Assembly: GCF_008728515.1 (NCBI RefSeq)
Contig: NC_044995.1
Span: forward strand, 42,447,576-42,511,575
From: Papio anubis
Lineage: Eukaryota > Chordata > Mammalia > Primates > Cercopithecidae
Length of the DNA stretch: 64,000 bases
Direction of reading: 5' to 3'
The translations under genes were made by a program, and so were the position numbers. Shown in pieces: positions 36,135-47,599 of the stretch (the stretch's first letter is position 1; each line of letters opens with the position of its first letter). Under the pieces are notes generated by a model. That model saw only the letters and a list, made by a program, of their open reading frames with translations. It was not told the origin of the DNA and ran no database searches.

Positions 36135-36409
36135 GAAAAGAATTCCATTAAAAAACCATTAAAAATATTTAGGAATAAATTTACCTAAGGAGGTAAAAGA
36201 TCTGAAAACTATAAACACTGATGAAAGAAACTGAAAAAGATACAGATAAACAAAAAGATAGCCAGTGTTCATGTATAGGAAGAATATTAAAATGTGCACA
36301 GCACCCAAAGTGATCAACAGATTCCATGCAATTCCTATCAATATTCCAATGACATATTCTTCAGAAACAGAATAAAAGCTGAGCTTTGGATATGATACCA
36401 TGGTTTTTT

Positions 36410-36560
36410 TGGTAAATTTTTTTTTATTGTGGTAAAATACAGCATCTTAACCATTTTCAAGTGTATAGTTCAGTAGCATTAAGTACATATGTTTGTACAA
36501 TCAGCGCCACCATCAACCTCCAGAGCCCTTTTCATCTCGCAAAACTGAAACCCCAATACC
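36410..36560 (-). mobile_element. old L1M 3' fragment
   Basis: TTATTGTGGTAAAATACAGC and CAAGTGTATAGTTCAGTAGC match a familiar reverse L1M 3' region. Confidence 0.55.
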
Positions 36561-37834
36561 TATTAAATACGTCATGGCTTTAGGAATATATACAAATACA
36601 TATAGACAGATATAAATGTTTTGGTGTGTGTAGAGACACACACATTTCCCAGATGCATCCAGAAGAAAAAAGCACACCTAATGCCCAGATCTTGGTTTAT
36701 GAATTTCATTCTCCAATAAAAGGAACCAGAGTTCCCCAGAGATCAATTCCAGGTCTGGGGCAAGGAAAATACAAGATGAGCCTGAACACTGCCAGAAGGT
36801 AAATAAATTCTCCAAAAAGGATGGGAACATGTCAAAAAAAAAATGCAGAAATCAACTTAAGGGAGTTCCCAATAACCAAATCTGGGACATTCTGAGCAAG
36901 AAAATAAAAAACAGTGGTAACAGCCACTGGCCTATACTGATGTGAAGTAATTTAATAAAGGGAGGAGAAAGAAAAGTTGTTTTTTGCAGAATTCCAATAA
37001 ATACAGAAGATATGACTGGAACAGAAATTCACGATTTGGAAAAATGGCACAATAGTAAGTATTACAGATAATAATTATCGATGGATACTAAAATTAGTGG
37101 GCATATAGTAAGATGAAAACAGAATCCTTGCCTAGTCTTGAAGTATCTCCCTATTAGAAACTTTTTAATCACAGAGTAAGATATTAACTTTACAGTGGGG
37201 AAAAAGTGGAAGAAAACACATTAAATGTGAAAAACAAAGACTCTCAAACTAAATACAAAAATCAATCATATTGTATATAAATATAAAAAAATTTAAAAAT
37301 ATGACTCCATATACGCTCAAGGCCATTCCATTTATGAAAGAGGAATAATAACTATGATGTTTAAAAAGCTGTGTTGGGTAAGCACAGGAATAAAAAAAGA
37401 AAGTTTAAAACTTAAAACCCCAAACCCAAAAAACAAAAAAAAACAGCTGTACAATTACCACAAAAGGAACAAGGCAGTTTTAATGACTTTTTTCTTTGAG
37501 TTACTGTTGCATTTTTACGCACTGTGAAACTTTGTTCTCTAAAATCAGTTATTAGAAATTTGCTGTTTGAAACTATCAGTAAGAAATATCAGAAAGACTG
37601 AAATATCCCACTTTCACCTGAAGGGTTTATGTAATTTTTTGATACCAAGAAGTAACAATTTACAACCCAGGTGCTGAGTTTCAAATAAAAGATTTCTGAC
37701 ACAACATTCCACATCTACTCAAATTTACTGTTTCCAAGGAAATGTGACCCTGGGTTGTTTGCATCCAGATACCATACTGACCCGTTTTATACAGCCCTAC
37801 TTTGCGCTCAGACTATCAAATGCTTCTGCATTTA
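36561..37834. other. no recognised gene
   Basis: AT-rich intronic sequence of ZNF559; no ORF or named repeat seen. Confidence 0.4.
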
Positions 37835-38137
37835 GGCCGGGCGCGGTGGCTCACGCCTGTAATCCCAGCACTTTGGGAGGCCGAGGCAGGTGGATCACCT
37901 GATGTTAGGAGTTGAGACCAGCCTGGCTAACTTGGTGAAAGCTCATCTCTACTAAAATACAAAAATTAGCCAGGCGTGGTGGCGGGCGCCTGTAATCCCA
38001 GCTACTCAGGAGGCTGAAGCAGGAGAATCGCTTGAACCCAGGAGGTGGAAGTTGCAGTGAGCCAAGACTGCGCCACCACACTCCAGTCTGGACAACAGGA
38101 GCAAAAGCTCCGTCTCAAAAAAAAAAAAAAAAAAAAG
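37835..38137 (+). mobile_element. AluS
   Basis: Forward Alu. Confidence 0.9.
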
Positions 38138-38139
38138 GT

Positions 38140-38985
38140 TAATTCAAAAAGCAAATCTTAAAGTGTAAAGAGAAACAAGCCTTAACAGTATGTCAAATTG
38201 ATAACCACACAGAGAAAAAACTGAGTTCAAGCAAATATTTGAGCACAGAACTCTGAACTTTATATCCTTAGTAAGGACAAAAAGAAATACAAAGAAACTC
38301 AATACTAAATAAAGTAACAGTTGGTAGTAATATTAGTCATCTGGTAATGTTGCTAAAACAAATAATGTATGAGTGTCAGTAGGAGTCAAGGTCTTTATTA
38401 TAAGAAATAACAGATACAAACATAAGGAAAAACATCCTCATAACAGTAAGTCTGTAATGGGAATATGAGTATAAATGTACGACCTAAGAAAACACATATT
38501 CTAGATGTCCACCATAAGGCCTAGACACAACTATACCTCAGAAGCAGAGGGCCTATCACACAGACCTTAGTGTCTAAAAGGAACATGACTTTTTAGAGCA
38601 ATCTTTGATTCCAGGTCTGTAAGAGGAAAATACAAAGTGAACTGGGATCCAATATTGCACTCAGTAGAGCTGTGTCACAAGACACAGAGTTAAATTTAAA
38701 AGATTACCATTGGTCAAACTCAGGACAGTTTGAGCATCAATACAAATGACAGGAATTGATTATAATACAGAGAATGAAAAAAAAAAAACTAGAATAAGTT
38801 GTGACATTCCAAAAAAAGAAAAAAGTACAGAGGGCAGTGAAAGTGGTGAAAGAAAGCTTCTCTTCACCTAAGACTGTCAGCTAAAGAATGGAGGAAGAAT
38901 GACAGAACTCAGAAAAAAAATTGTAACCTCTCAATGTAACAACAGGTTCAGAAGATAAACAAGTGATGTCAAAACTACTGGGTGA
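38140..38985. other. no recognised gene
   Basis: AT-rich intronic sequence without recognisable elements. Confidence 0.4.
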
Positions 38986-39310
38986 GGCCAGGCGCGGTAG
39001 CTCACGCCTGTAATCTCAGCACTTTGGGAGGCCAAGGCGGGAGGATTACCTGAGGTCAAGAGTTCCAGACCAGCCTGGCCAATATGGTGAAACCCCATCT
39101 CTACTAAAATTACAAAAATTAGCCGGGTGTGGTGACGTACTTCTGTAATCCCAGCTACTCGGAAGGCTGAGACAGGAGAATCACTTGAACCACGGAGGCA
39201 AAGGTCGCAGTGAGCCGAGATCATGCCACTGTACTCCAGCCTGGGCAGCAGAGCAAGACTCCGTCAAAAAAAAAAACAACCAAAAAAACAAAAAACAACA
39301 ACAAAACAAA
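38986..39310 (+). mobile_element. AluS
   Basis: Forward Alu with a complex (CAAAA)n tail. Confidence 0.9.
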
Positions 39311-39429
39311 AATAAACAAACAAAAGCACTGGGTGAAAGGCTGTTGGGGAACAGATTATTCCCCTGTGGCCAAAGTCTCACTTATAGATTACTATAAGAA
39401 AAACGTGACTATACAAAGATGAGTACCTT

Positions 39430-40000
39430 GACCAAATGCTTAGCATCACTAACAAACTTGTATTATGTGACTACTGATAGGATATAATATGAAGCCATGT
39501 ACATTGCCTAGAAAATGGAAGCCTTGGATCTGGCCAGTCTAACTCAATAGCCACTAGCCCCATGTGGCTAGTGCAACTGAGGAAATGAATTCTTAAATTT
39601 ATTTACTTTTAATTCAACTTTAAAAATAAAATTGTTACTGGAAAACTTTTAAGTATGTTTGGAACAACCTGGGTTTGTTAATCTACTTTTTCAACAGTAA
39701 ATTTTATAAACTCTAAATACAGATCAAGAATTTCCAATGAAAATTAGCTGTAAGTGTAAAATACGTGCTGGATTCCAAAGACTTAGTACAAAAGAAGTGT
39801 GAAATGTCTCAGTTTTATATTGACTACATTAGTCATTAATTTCATTAACTTATATTGATAATTGGATATGCTTCATTTTTAGTATTTTAAAGATGATTTC
39901 ACACATACATTTAATATTTTCTAATTTGGCTACTAAAATTTTTAAAAATTACATCTGTGCCTTACATTATATTTGTGTTAGACAGTACCGCTCTAACCCC
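39430..40000. repeat. old AT-rich repeat
   Basis: CACTAGCCCCATGTGGCTAG near 39552 resembles a common ancient mammalian repeat; family not assigned. Confidence 0.35.
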
Positions 40001-40146
40001 AACATCCACTTTACAGGAAATACAGGACATAGGTAAATCAAGTAAAATCACAGGAAAACCTCATTGCATGAGAACGTCAGCATTTTACAATATAATCCTC
40101 CAGAAATCTTCAAAGATCAAAATGTTATTTTTAAAATTTCAGGTGA

Positions 40147-40410
40147 ATGGTGGGGCACGGTGTTTTACGCAGTACTTTGGGAGGCTGAGGCCAGCAGATC
40201 ACGAGGTCAGGCGTTCGAGACCACCCTGGCCAACATAGTGAAATCCCGTCTCTACTAAAAACAATTAGTTGGGCGCGGTGGCACACGCCTGTAATCTCAG
40301 CTACTTGGGAGGCTGAGGCAGGAGTTGCAGTGAGCTGAGATCACACCACTGCACTCCAGCCTGGGACAGATGGAGACTTCGTCTCAAAAAAAAAAAAAAA
40401 AAAAAAATCA
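40147..40410 (+). mobile_element. AluS with deletions
   Basis: Forward Alu, gaps in both arms. Confidence 0.82.
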
Positions 40411-40718
40411 GGTGAATATTCTAGTCAAAAACAGATTTAACAGATCTAAAAACATGCAAACAACCTGGCAACGATAATGGTGACTTTTGGACAGCTGGGG
40501 AAATGTGATTTGATTTGGGGGTGAGGATGGACAATGTAGTCTTATTTTAAGCTTGTCTTCACTTTTAGGAGGTATATAAGAGATACATGCTTAAGATTAA
40601 AGGGGAAAGTTCATTCACATCCAATTTAAATGGCTCATCATAAAGTATATACAGAAAAAAATGAAACAAATCTTAACAACTAGTGAATGTAGGTTAAGGG
40701 TTAAAGACATTTGAGTTT

Positions 40719-41000
40719 TATTTTATTTATTTATTTATTTATTTTGAGACGGAGTCTCGCACTGTCGCCCGGGCTGGAGTGCAATGGCGCAATCTCGGCT
40801 CACTGCAACCACTGCCTCCCTGGTTCAAGCGATTCTCGTACCTCAGGCCCCTGAGTAGCTGGGATTACAGGCGCCCACACCTGGCTAATTTTTTGTACTT
40901 TGAATAGAGACGGGGTTTCATGTTGGTCAGGCTGGTCTTGAACTCCTGACCTCGTGATCTGCCAGACTCAGCCTCCCAACGTGCTGGGATTCGCCCGGCC
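40719..41000 (-). mobile_element. AluS with (TTTA)n head
   Basis: Reverse Alu preceded by (TTTA)n from its tail. Confidence 0.85.
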
Positions 41001-41075
41001 TAAAGACATTTGTTTTACTTGAGCTACAGATTTTCTCTAGATCGGTATTTGTTTTGTTTTGTTTTGTTTTTTTTG

Positions 41076-41360
41076 GAGACAGGGTCTCACCCTGTCGCCC
41101 AAGTTGGAGTGCAGTGACACAATCACAGCTCACAGCACCCTCGACCTCCCAGGCTCAAGTGATCCTCCCACCTCAGCCTCCAAAGTAGGTGTGACCACAG
41201 ACACACACCACCATGCCCAGCTAATTTTTTTAATTTTTAGTAGAGACAGGGGTTTGCCCTATTTTTTCTAGGTTAGCATCAAATTCCTGGGCTCAAGTGA
41301 TCCTTCAGCCTCAGCCTCCCAAAACGCTGGGATTACAGGTGTGAGCCACCTGGCCCCGCC
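41076..41360 (-). mobile_element. AluJ
   Basis: Reverse diverged Alu. Confidence 0.82.
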
Positions 41361-41859
41361 CTTGATAAGACTTATAAATGAATAGCTGGGAGAAAACCCA
41401 CCTGCCGAAAGTTATCTCCGCATTCATTATCAATTCAATCACTCGTGCTAGTGAATCAGCCCGCATCATGTTCCTAGGGACGCCCTCCTGTTTTGAGGCT
41501 CTGGGGGAATCTACAGGGCGCTAGGGCGAGATCGAGGTGATAGTCTGGAACCACAGTTGAGCAGTCCTGCGTTTTTCCTGGATGGTAAATTGCACATTTA
41601 TGTGCATTCATCTACCCACTCATACATTCGATGGTATCAGATCCAAGTGCTCCTGAACAACCTGAAAAGGTTTCTTTCCACCTCGATACAACTTAAAACT
41701 TCAAGACCCGACACCTACAGCCAGAACAAGTGCATGAAGTGCTCACCGGACACGACAGAATTGCCAGGCTGGTGAGGCCAGGAGGACGCAAAGCGAAAGT
41801 CACCGTGAACAGGAAGGCACAGATGCTCTTCCTTCTGGAGAAAAGGCACAACGCTGGAT

Positions 41860-42013
41860 GTGGAGGCTTTTTTTCCCCCCTACTATTAGATTTGGGGCGG
41901 GGGGGAGCTCTCCCTATGTTGCCCTGCCTGGTCTTGAACTAGCCTCAAGTAAACCTCCTACCTCAGCCTCCCAAAGCGCTGGGATGACAGGCGTAAGCCG
42001 CCGCGCCCGGCCC
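41860..42013 (-). mobile_element. Alu fragment at the ZNF559 promoter edge
   Basis: Half Alu (TCTCCCTATGTTGCCCTGCC to CGCGCCCGGCCC). Confidence 0.75.
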
Positions 42014-42500
42014 TATGAGGCTTCTGCAGATGGGAACAAGGCGAATGAAAACGCCGTGCGCCCCCCCAACCCCCGCCTCCTCCAGGGCGGAGGCCCCAAT
42101 GCAGCCGCCTCGACCCCTGAGGACCGACCTGACTGTGGTTTTCAGAGGAGGGGCCGCGACTTGGGAGCGCCCATAGGACGCTCGAACTGCCCGACTGTGC
42201 ACGGGAGAGGCTCCATTTCACTGGGCATCTCCCCTTTCGACCCACCTACTCCCGCGTGGCCGCACCGGGACAAGACCAGAAGCCGCCGAGAAACCAAGAC
42301 TTACACGCCCGAGTGAGCGCACGGTTAAGATGGCGGCCGTTATGTGCATGCGCACACGCAGACAGGCTGCGCACGCGCAGAGGCTAGGACCACGTGGGGG
42401 CGGGGCCTCGGGTTCCCTGCCCACAAGCGGCTGCGGCTTTTTCCAACCCAGAGCAGAGAGGAAATGCTGTTTAACTCCCGGAAGAGGGCAAGTGTCACCG
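42000..42500 (-). promoter_or_regulatory. ZNF559: GC-rich promoter, probable ZNF559 TSS region
   Basis: CpG-rich stretch with no TATA box. It has a perfect NRF1 site TGCGCACGCGCA (42368-42379), a second NRF1-like site TGCATGCGCAC (42345-42355) and a YY1-type AAGATGGCGGCC (42327-42338). It is the only island-like stretch upstream of the ZNF559 coding exons. The 5' non-coding exon and its donor could not be fixed by eye. Confidence 0.6.
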
Positions 42501-42514
42501 GTAGAGGGTCTTGA

Positions 42515-43095
42515 CTGCAAGCTGTCCAGGTTATTGGCGTTTTGAACAAAGAATTAGACAAAACGCCCAGCAAAGCAAAGAAAGAACGAAGCAACAAAAG
42601 TACAAAAGCAGGGATTTGTTGAAAACGAAAGCATACTCCACGGTGTGGGAACTGGCCAAGCAGCAGCTCAAGGGCCCTGATGGTGCAGAATCTTCATGAG
42701 TCCAAATACCTCTTAGAAGTTTACCATTGGCCACTTCATGCTCATCTCCTGTAAATGAAGTTTGCCCGCAGTCTGATTGGTTGCAGAAAGCAGCCAACCA
42801 GAGGCTGAAGTGAAGTTACAAAGGTCACACTCCTGTGCAAACATCTGATTGGTTGCAAAAAGCGACCAATCAAAGGCTAGGGTGAAGTTACAAAGTTACA
42901 CTTCTCTGCAAACGAAGACTCATCCGGCCATCAGTCTGATTTGTTTCAGACCGCCAATTTCCTATCTGCCAGCGGAAAAGGTCAAAGGGAGTAGTCTCTG
43001 GTCCTTTTGTTACTTAGGCGAGGAAAATTAGGGTTTTCCTTTCAATTTAGTTCTAGGACGTCGGCATGAAACAGCCTTAGGTTCCCTGCCTCCAG
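42515..43095 (-). mobile_element. ERV1-like solitary LTR pointing to ZNF559
   Basis: On the minus strand this reads as an LTR: a U3 with CCAAT modules, then CACACCGTGGAGTATGCTTTCG and CAACAAATCCCTGCTTTTG, closing near CGCCAATAACCTGG. Its transcriptional direction is leftward, and it abuts the ZNF559 promoter. No viral coding sequence is present. Family not assigned. Confidence 0.65.
42771..42960. repeat. tandem inverted-CCAAT modules
   Basis: Three ~72-bp modules start with CTGATTGG (42773), CTGATTGG (42845) and CTGATTTG (42936). Each pairs ATTGG with a nearby CCAAC/CCAAT, as NF-Y sites. Part of the LTR U3. Confidence 0.75.
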
Positions 43096-43196
43096 ACACT
43101 ATTCTGCCCCGCAAGGACTTGATTTTTGGTCATTTCACACCCAGAGACTGGAAGCTCCTATTACTTGGAATTGGTTCAAAAATTAGCACATAGAGT

Positions 43197-43350
43197 CTGG
43201 GCCTGATAGCTTACACCAGTGATACCAGCACATTAGGAGGCTGAGGCAGGCAGATCACTTGAGCTCAGGAGTTCGAGATCATCCTGGGCAACATGGCAAA
43301 ACCCTATCCCTATAAAAAAGCCAAAAAAAAAAAAAAACCACAAAAATTAG
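43197..43350 (+). mobile_element. Alu left-arm fragment
   Basis: Diverged forward Alu piece with A-rich end. Confidence 0.75.
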
Positions 43351-43399
43351 CACGTAGATAAGAGCATAGATAAGATTCATGCGGACTTCCTAAAAGACA

Positions 43400-44118
43400 A
43401 AACACCAAGATCTGGGGTCGGGGAATCTAAGGCCAATTCGCAATAATTTCCTAAAATTAAAGAAAAAACACCTGGGGCTGGGGGCAGGGAACCTAAGTCC
43501 AATTAACACGAACTCTCTGGAGCTAAACCAAAAGGAAAAACCCCATCTTCCCACGATCAAAGGCTACTCTCTCTACTGTAAAAAGTAAGGTAGAGGTTCT
43601 CTTTAAAGACTTTGTCCTGCCCATCTAATTAGGAATAAATAGTAACTTCTCTTAGAAGCAAAATTTACTGAAAGACCTGTGCTAACATTCTTAAATATCT
43701 GCTAGCCGTAATAAAGAAATCAATGTACTTTATGTTCTTAGCTCCCACAATTTAGCCTAAATATTTGCCCTGGCATGCTTATACTGGTCCAAGCAAGCAT
43801 TAAGTCATAGCCTGTTCCTCTTCCTTATCTGAAGGTGTTTTTACCTTTCTCAACATTCCACAAGTTACTTCCTCCTTCCTTTGTTCTCCTCTGCCTTTGC
43901 CCCTTTTAAAAAGTCCTAAGTTGCTAGCCAATCAGGACAAACACAGAATGTGAGGTCCTGTTCCAGCCAACGGAAACTGGACACAGCAGTAGGATGGACG
44001 TGTCAGGTTATAAATGACCCTGTCTCCTTTGTTCAGTGTACTCTCGTGGCAAAACTGCTGGCAAGTGTACCCTTTCTGCAGAAAGTAAAAAAATGGCCTT
44101 GCTGAAGTAATTAAATTA
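43400..44118 (+). mobile_element. LTR-like element, forward
   Basis: Forward LTR features: CCAATCAGG at 43929, a TATAAAT box at 44010, then TTCAGTGTACTCTCGTGG and ATTAAA (44110). Non-coding; family not assigned. Confidence 0.55.
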
Positions 44119-44484
44119 TGTTCAAGTGCTATTTATTTACGGCACCAGGGAACAAGCATTTCTAACACTACGATCCTCCTCCTTCCACCACGTCTCACAT
44201 GGAAAGGGGAAGTGCCTTGGAGTGGCCGTGGGCCAAGCAGGGCCTACCCCCTTCATCTGTGTGGGGCACCAATCTGCTCCAGCCTCTGGCTGTCTGCAGG
44301 CCAATTCATCTCAGCCTTTATTTAGCCAGGGGCCAAATCCTCCATCCAGATAAGGGATAGCCAGCAGGGACCTCAAAAGGAGTACTTAAACCCCAAAAAA
44401 CTTTGTGAAAGGGACTTTGAGCCACTTGCTTAGGCCCACTCTCACCCTGTGGAGTGCTTTCTTGCTACAGTAAACGCCTACTTT
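44119..44484 (+). mobile_element. possible second LTR 3' part
   Basis: Ends with GCCACTTGCTTAGGCCCACTC and CACCCTGTGGAGTGC, the R-region style of ERV1 LTRs, then an Alu. Confidence 0.45.
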
Positions 44485-44785
44485 TGCCTGGGTGCGGTGG
44501 CTCACACCTGTAATCCCAGCACTTTGGGAAGCTGAGGTGGGCAGATCACTTGAGGTCAGGAGTTCAAGACCAGCCTGGCTAACATGGTGAAACTTGTCTC
44601 CACTAAAAATACAAAAATTAGCTGGGTGTGGTGGTAGGTGCCTGTAGTCCCAGCTACTTGGGAGGCTGAGGCTGGAGAATCGCTTGAACCCGGGAGGCAG
44701 AGGTTGCAGTGAGCGGAGATCATGCCGTTGCACTCCAGGCTGGGTGACAGTGAGACTCCGTCTCAAAGAGGAAAAAAAAAAAAAA
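44485..44785 (+). mobile_element. AluS
   Basis: Forward Alu. Confidence 0.9.
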
Positions 44786-44799
44786 GAGTTAAAATGGTG

Positions 44800-45205
44800 T
44801 CGTTTATGTTATATATATTTTGCCACCAAAAAAATCATCATGTACGAATGTATATAGCAGTTTTATTCACAAAAAGTGAAAACAATCCAAATGTCCTACA
44901 ACTGGTAGTAAATGTAAGCCATGGAATACTATGCAGCAACAGAAAAGAACAAACAATAGACATTCTTAACTGTGAGTCAAGAATATGACATGACTAATCT
45001 GAAATGCATTGTGCTCTGTGAAAAGCAGAATGCTACATACTGCGTAAGACATTTTTGGAAAAATAAACTGTAAGAAATATTGCAGGAATTCATGATGAGG
45101 GAAAAGTTTGACTAAAAAGAGGCAGCACTACAGAGTTTTTTAGAGGAATGAAAATAACTGTTTACTTTCATCATGGTAGTGGTTACGTGATGTTAACAAC
45201 ACTGC
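44800..45205 (+). mobile_element. old L1M 3' fragment
   Basis: AATGTCCTACAACTGGTAGT and GGAATACTATGCAGCAACAG fit the L1 3' end. Confidence 0.65.
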
Positions 45206-45207
45206 TA

Positions 45208-45799
45208 TGGGCCGGGCACGGTGGTTCACACCTGTAATTCCAGCATTTTGGGAGGCCAAGGCGAGTGGATCACCTGAGGTCGGGAGTTTGAGACCAGCCT
45301 GGCCAACATGGAGAAACTCCGTCTCTACTAAAAATATAAAATTAGCCTGGCGTCATGGCGCATGCCTGTAATCCCAGCTACTCGGGAGGCTGAGGCAGGA
45401 GGATCGTCTGAACCCAGAAGGCGAAGGTTGCAGTGAGTTGAGATCGCGCCACTGCACTCCAGCCTGGGCAACAGAGAGAGACTCTGTCTCAAAAAAAATA
45501 AATAAGGCCGGGCGCAGTGGCTCAAGCCTGTAATCCCAGCACTTTGGGAGGCCGAGACGGGCGGATCACGAGGTCAGGAGATCCAGACCATCCTGGCTAA
45601 CAGGGTGAAACCCCGTCTCTACTAAAAAATACAAAAAACTAGCCGGGCGAGGTGGCAGGCGCCTGTAGTCCCAGCTACTCGGGAGGCTGAGGCAGGAGAA
45701 TGGCATAAACCCGGGAGGCGGAGCTTGCAGTGAGCTGAGATCCAGCCACTGCACTCCAGCCTGGGCGACAGAGCGAGACTCTGTCTCAAAAAGTAAAAT

Positions 45800-45831
<32 letters not shown>

Positions 45832-45990
45832 TAGCTGGGTGGGGTGGTATGCGTCTATAGTCCCAGCTGCTTGGGAGGCTGAGATGGGACAATCACTTGA
45901 GCTGGGGAAGTCAAGGCTGCAATGAGCCATAGTCGTGCCACTGCACTCCAGACTGGGCGATAGATTGAGACATTGCCTCACAAAAAGAAA
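45208..45990 (+). mobile_element. three Alu units in a row
   Basis: AluS 45208-45505, AluYRa-like 45507-45833 with (AAATA)n tail, and a half Alu 45836-45990. Confidence 0.88.
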
Positions 45991-45999
45991 AAGAAATGA

Positions 46000-46370
46000 G
46001 TTATGCATATTAAAACAATGAAAATAAGCATAGAAAATATTTATATTTGATGTTCCAAATAATAAACTGACAGCTATCAGAATTCAGCAAGTTTCCAGGT
46101 AAAAGGTTGTATTTAAATAGTTATCAATGACTTCCCTCTATAGGAGAAGTTATCAACACAACAATGAAAGGGAAAACTGAAAGGCCCAAAAGGACTGAAT
46201 GAATGGAAAGGACAGTCTGTGTCATATTAGAGTTGCAAATTAATGTGTCCTGTGTACAGGGCTGTAGCAACGTGGAGGATAGGTATAAACCCAATTGATG
46301 AGCATCCTGTATCCGTGGTGGCTGAGGACCTGAATGGGAAGCCCTAGCCTTAGCCCCATCCCTAGGCCTA
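46000..46370. other. no recognised gene
   Basis: Unique sequence leading into the ZNF699 CpG island. Confidence 0.4.
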
Positions 46371-46372
46371 GT

Positions 46373-46870
46373 CACTTAAGCCCCGCCCCGCCCCTAGCCC
46401 TCGTCTCCACCCACTAGGAATTTCAACCAAGGCCCCCTCCCAATCTGGTTCCACCCTTAGCCCCGCCCCTTGGCGTATTTTAAAAGCCACGCCCCTATGT
46501 CCGGTCTAGCCCCAGCTCCGCCCGTCAGGCCGAGTCATCCAAGTCCAGTCCAGGGTTCTATTTCTTCTCTGTTTACTCCCAATCATGAAGAAACTAGGAT
46601 TTCTCATCCACTTGCGGCTGGAACCAGCCTTCGCGCTCCTTCGCACCCTGCTCCTCCCCGCTCCACCCCCTTCACCTCAAGTCCCGCCTCCCGGGCCCCG
46701 CCCCATACACCGTTTGCAACGCCGAAAGAGGAAGCCTAAGTGCGCTTCTGCGCATGCGCGAGTCGGCAGCCATGTCACCCTGCCACTCCGCCAGCGTCTG
46801 AAGAACATTTTTGCCTCCGTCGGCTTCCTGTCTTGCCCTGCCCCGCCCCGCCTGCACCGGGTCTGGTTCG
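46373..46870 (+). promoter_or_regulatory. ZNF699: CpG-island promoter of ZNF699
   Basis: TATA-less GC-rich region with repeated GC boxes (46381-46394, 46461-46469, 46696-46704, 46841-46850) that suit SP/KLF factors, and a perfect NRF1 palindrome TGCGCATGCGCG at 46749-46760. CpG density is high to about 47,260. The exact TSS is not visible; exon 1 follows. Confidence 0.75.
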
Positions 46871-47235
46871 CGGGAGACTGAGGGCTCGGCTTGAAGATCG
46901 GCGGTCTAAGGGCTGCCTCCCCGTCACTCCCTGCCCGGACCCCGCGCCCCGGGCCTCCCGCCGCTGCGGCGCCTCCTCGGAGAGCCCGGGTCAGCTGCCC
47001 CTGCGGCCGCGGCTGGTCCCAAACTCACTGAATCGGGAACTCTGGTCTGGGTCCAGAAATCGGAGTGATTCTGATGCAGGCGAGAGTTGGAGAACGAATG
47101 TCGTAGTTCATCAGCCTCCGAAAGCATCCTTTGCTCTCTTTCCAGAAACGAAGAGCATCTCTGCCATTCGGGTCTCAAGGACAAGCGCCTCAGCCTCGTT
47201 CTCTGTGAGCTGATCTGTGGATCGCGGCGAGTCGG
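46760..47235 (+). other. ZNF699: ZNF699 non-coding exon 1 (5' UTR, left edge approximate)
   Basis: GC-rich sequence ending in a good donor CGG|GTGAGC at 47236. The next exon carries the start codon at 51508, so this exon is untranslated. It holds two short upstream ORFs, at 46772-46801 (MSPCHSASV) and 47074-47106 (MQARVGERMS). Inferred from position, CpG content and donor. Confidence 0.65.
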
Positions 47236-47309
47236 GTGAGCACGGGGTGATATTTGCCTCGGCTCGGTCCCCTCCTGTGCCCTCTTTATGCATGAGATAG
47301 TGTCTGTGC

Positions 47310-47580
47310 CAGGCGCGGTGGTTCACGGCTGTAATCCCAGCCCTTTGGGCGGCCCAGGCGGGCGGATCGCTTGAGCCCAGGAGTTTGAGGCCAACCTGGG
47401 CAACATAGCAAGATCCCGTTTCTACAAAAAAAACCAACCAACCAACCAACAAAAAAACAGTAAAATAAAAGGAGCGCTCCTGTGTTCCCAGCCACTCGGG
47501 AGGCAGAGGTCGCAGTGAGCTGAGATCGCATCACTGCACTCCAGCATGGGCAACAGAGCGAGACCCTGTCTCAAAAGAAA
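47310..47580 (+). mobile_element. Alu in ZNF699 intron 1
   Basis: Forward Alu with a (CAAC)n-bearing middle. Confidence 0.85.
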
Positions 47581-47599
47581 AGATAGTATTTGGTCTCTG

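Larger units (their letters stand above)
30375..36400 (+). mobile_element. L1 (L1M/L1PB-like) with seven nested Alus
   Basis: Forward L1 from 5' UTR-like sequence (about 30,375) through an ORF1 region (about 31,170-31,500), ORF2 endonuclease start (about 31,800), reverse transcriptase region (about 34,160-35,400) and on to 36,400. Many stops. Seven forward Alus split it. It fills the ZNF559 5' intron, antisense to the gene. Confidence 0.8.

Noticed and set aside
46740..47213. 157-codon ORF in the ZNF699 CpG island
   Set aside because: GC-rich exon 1 sequence with Pro/Arg-rich chance translation; it overlaps an untranslated exon and has no recognisable domain.
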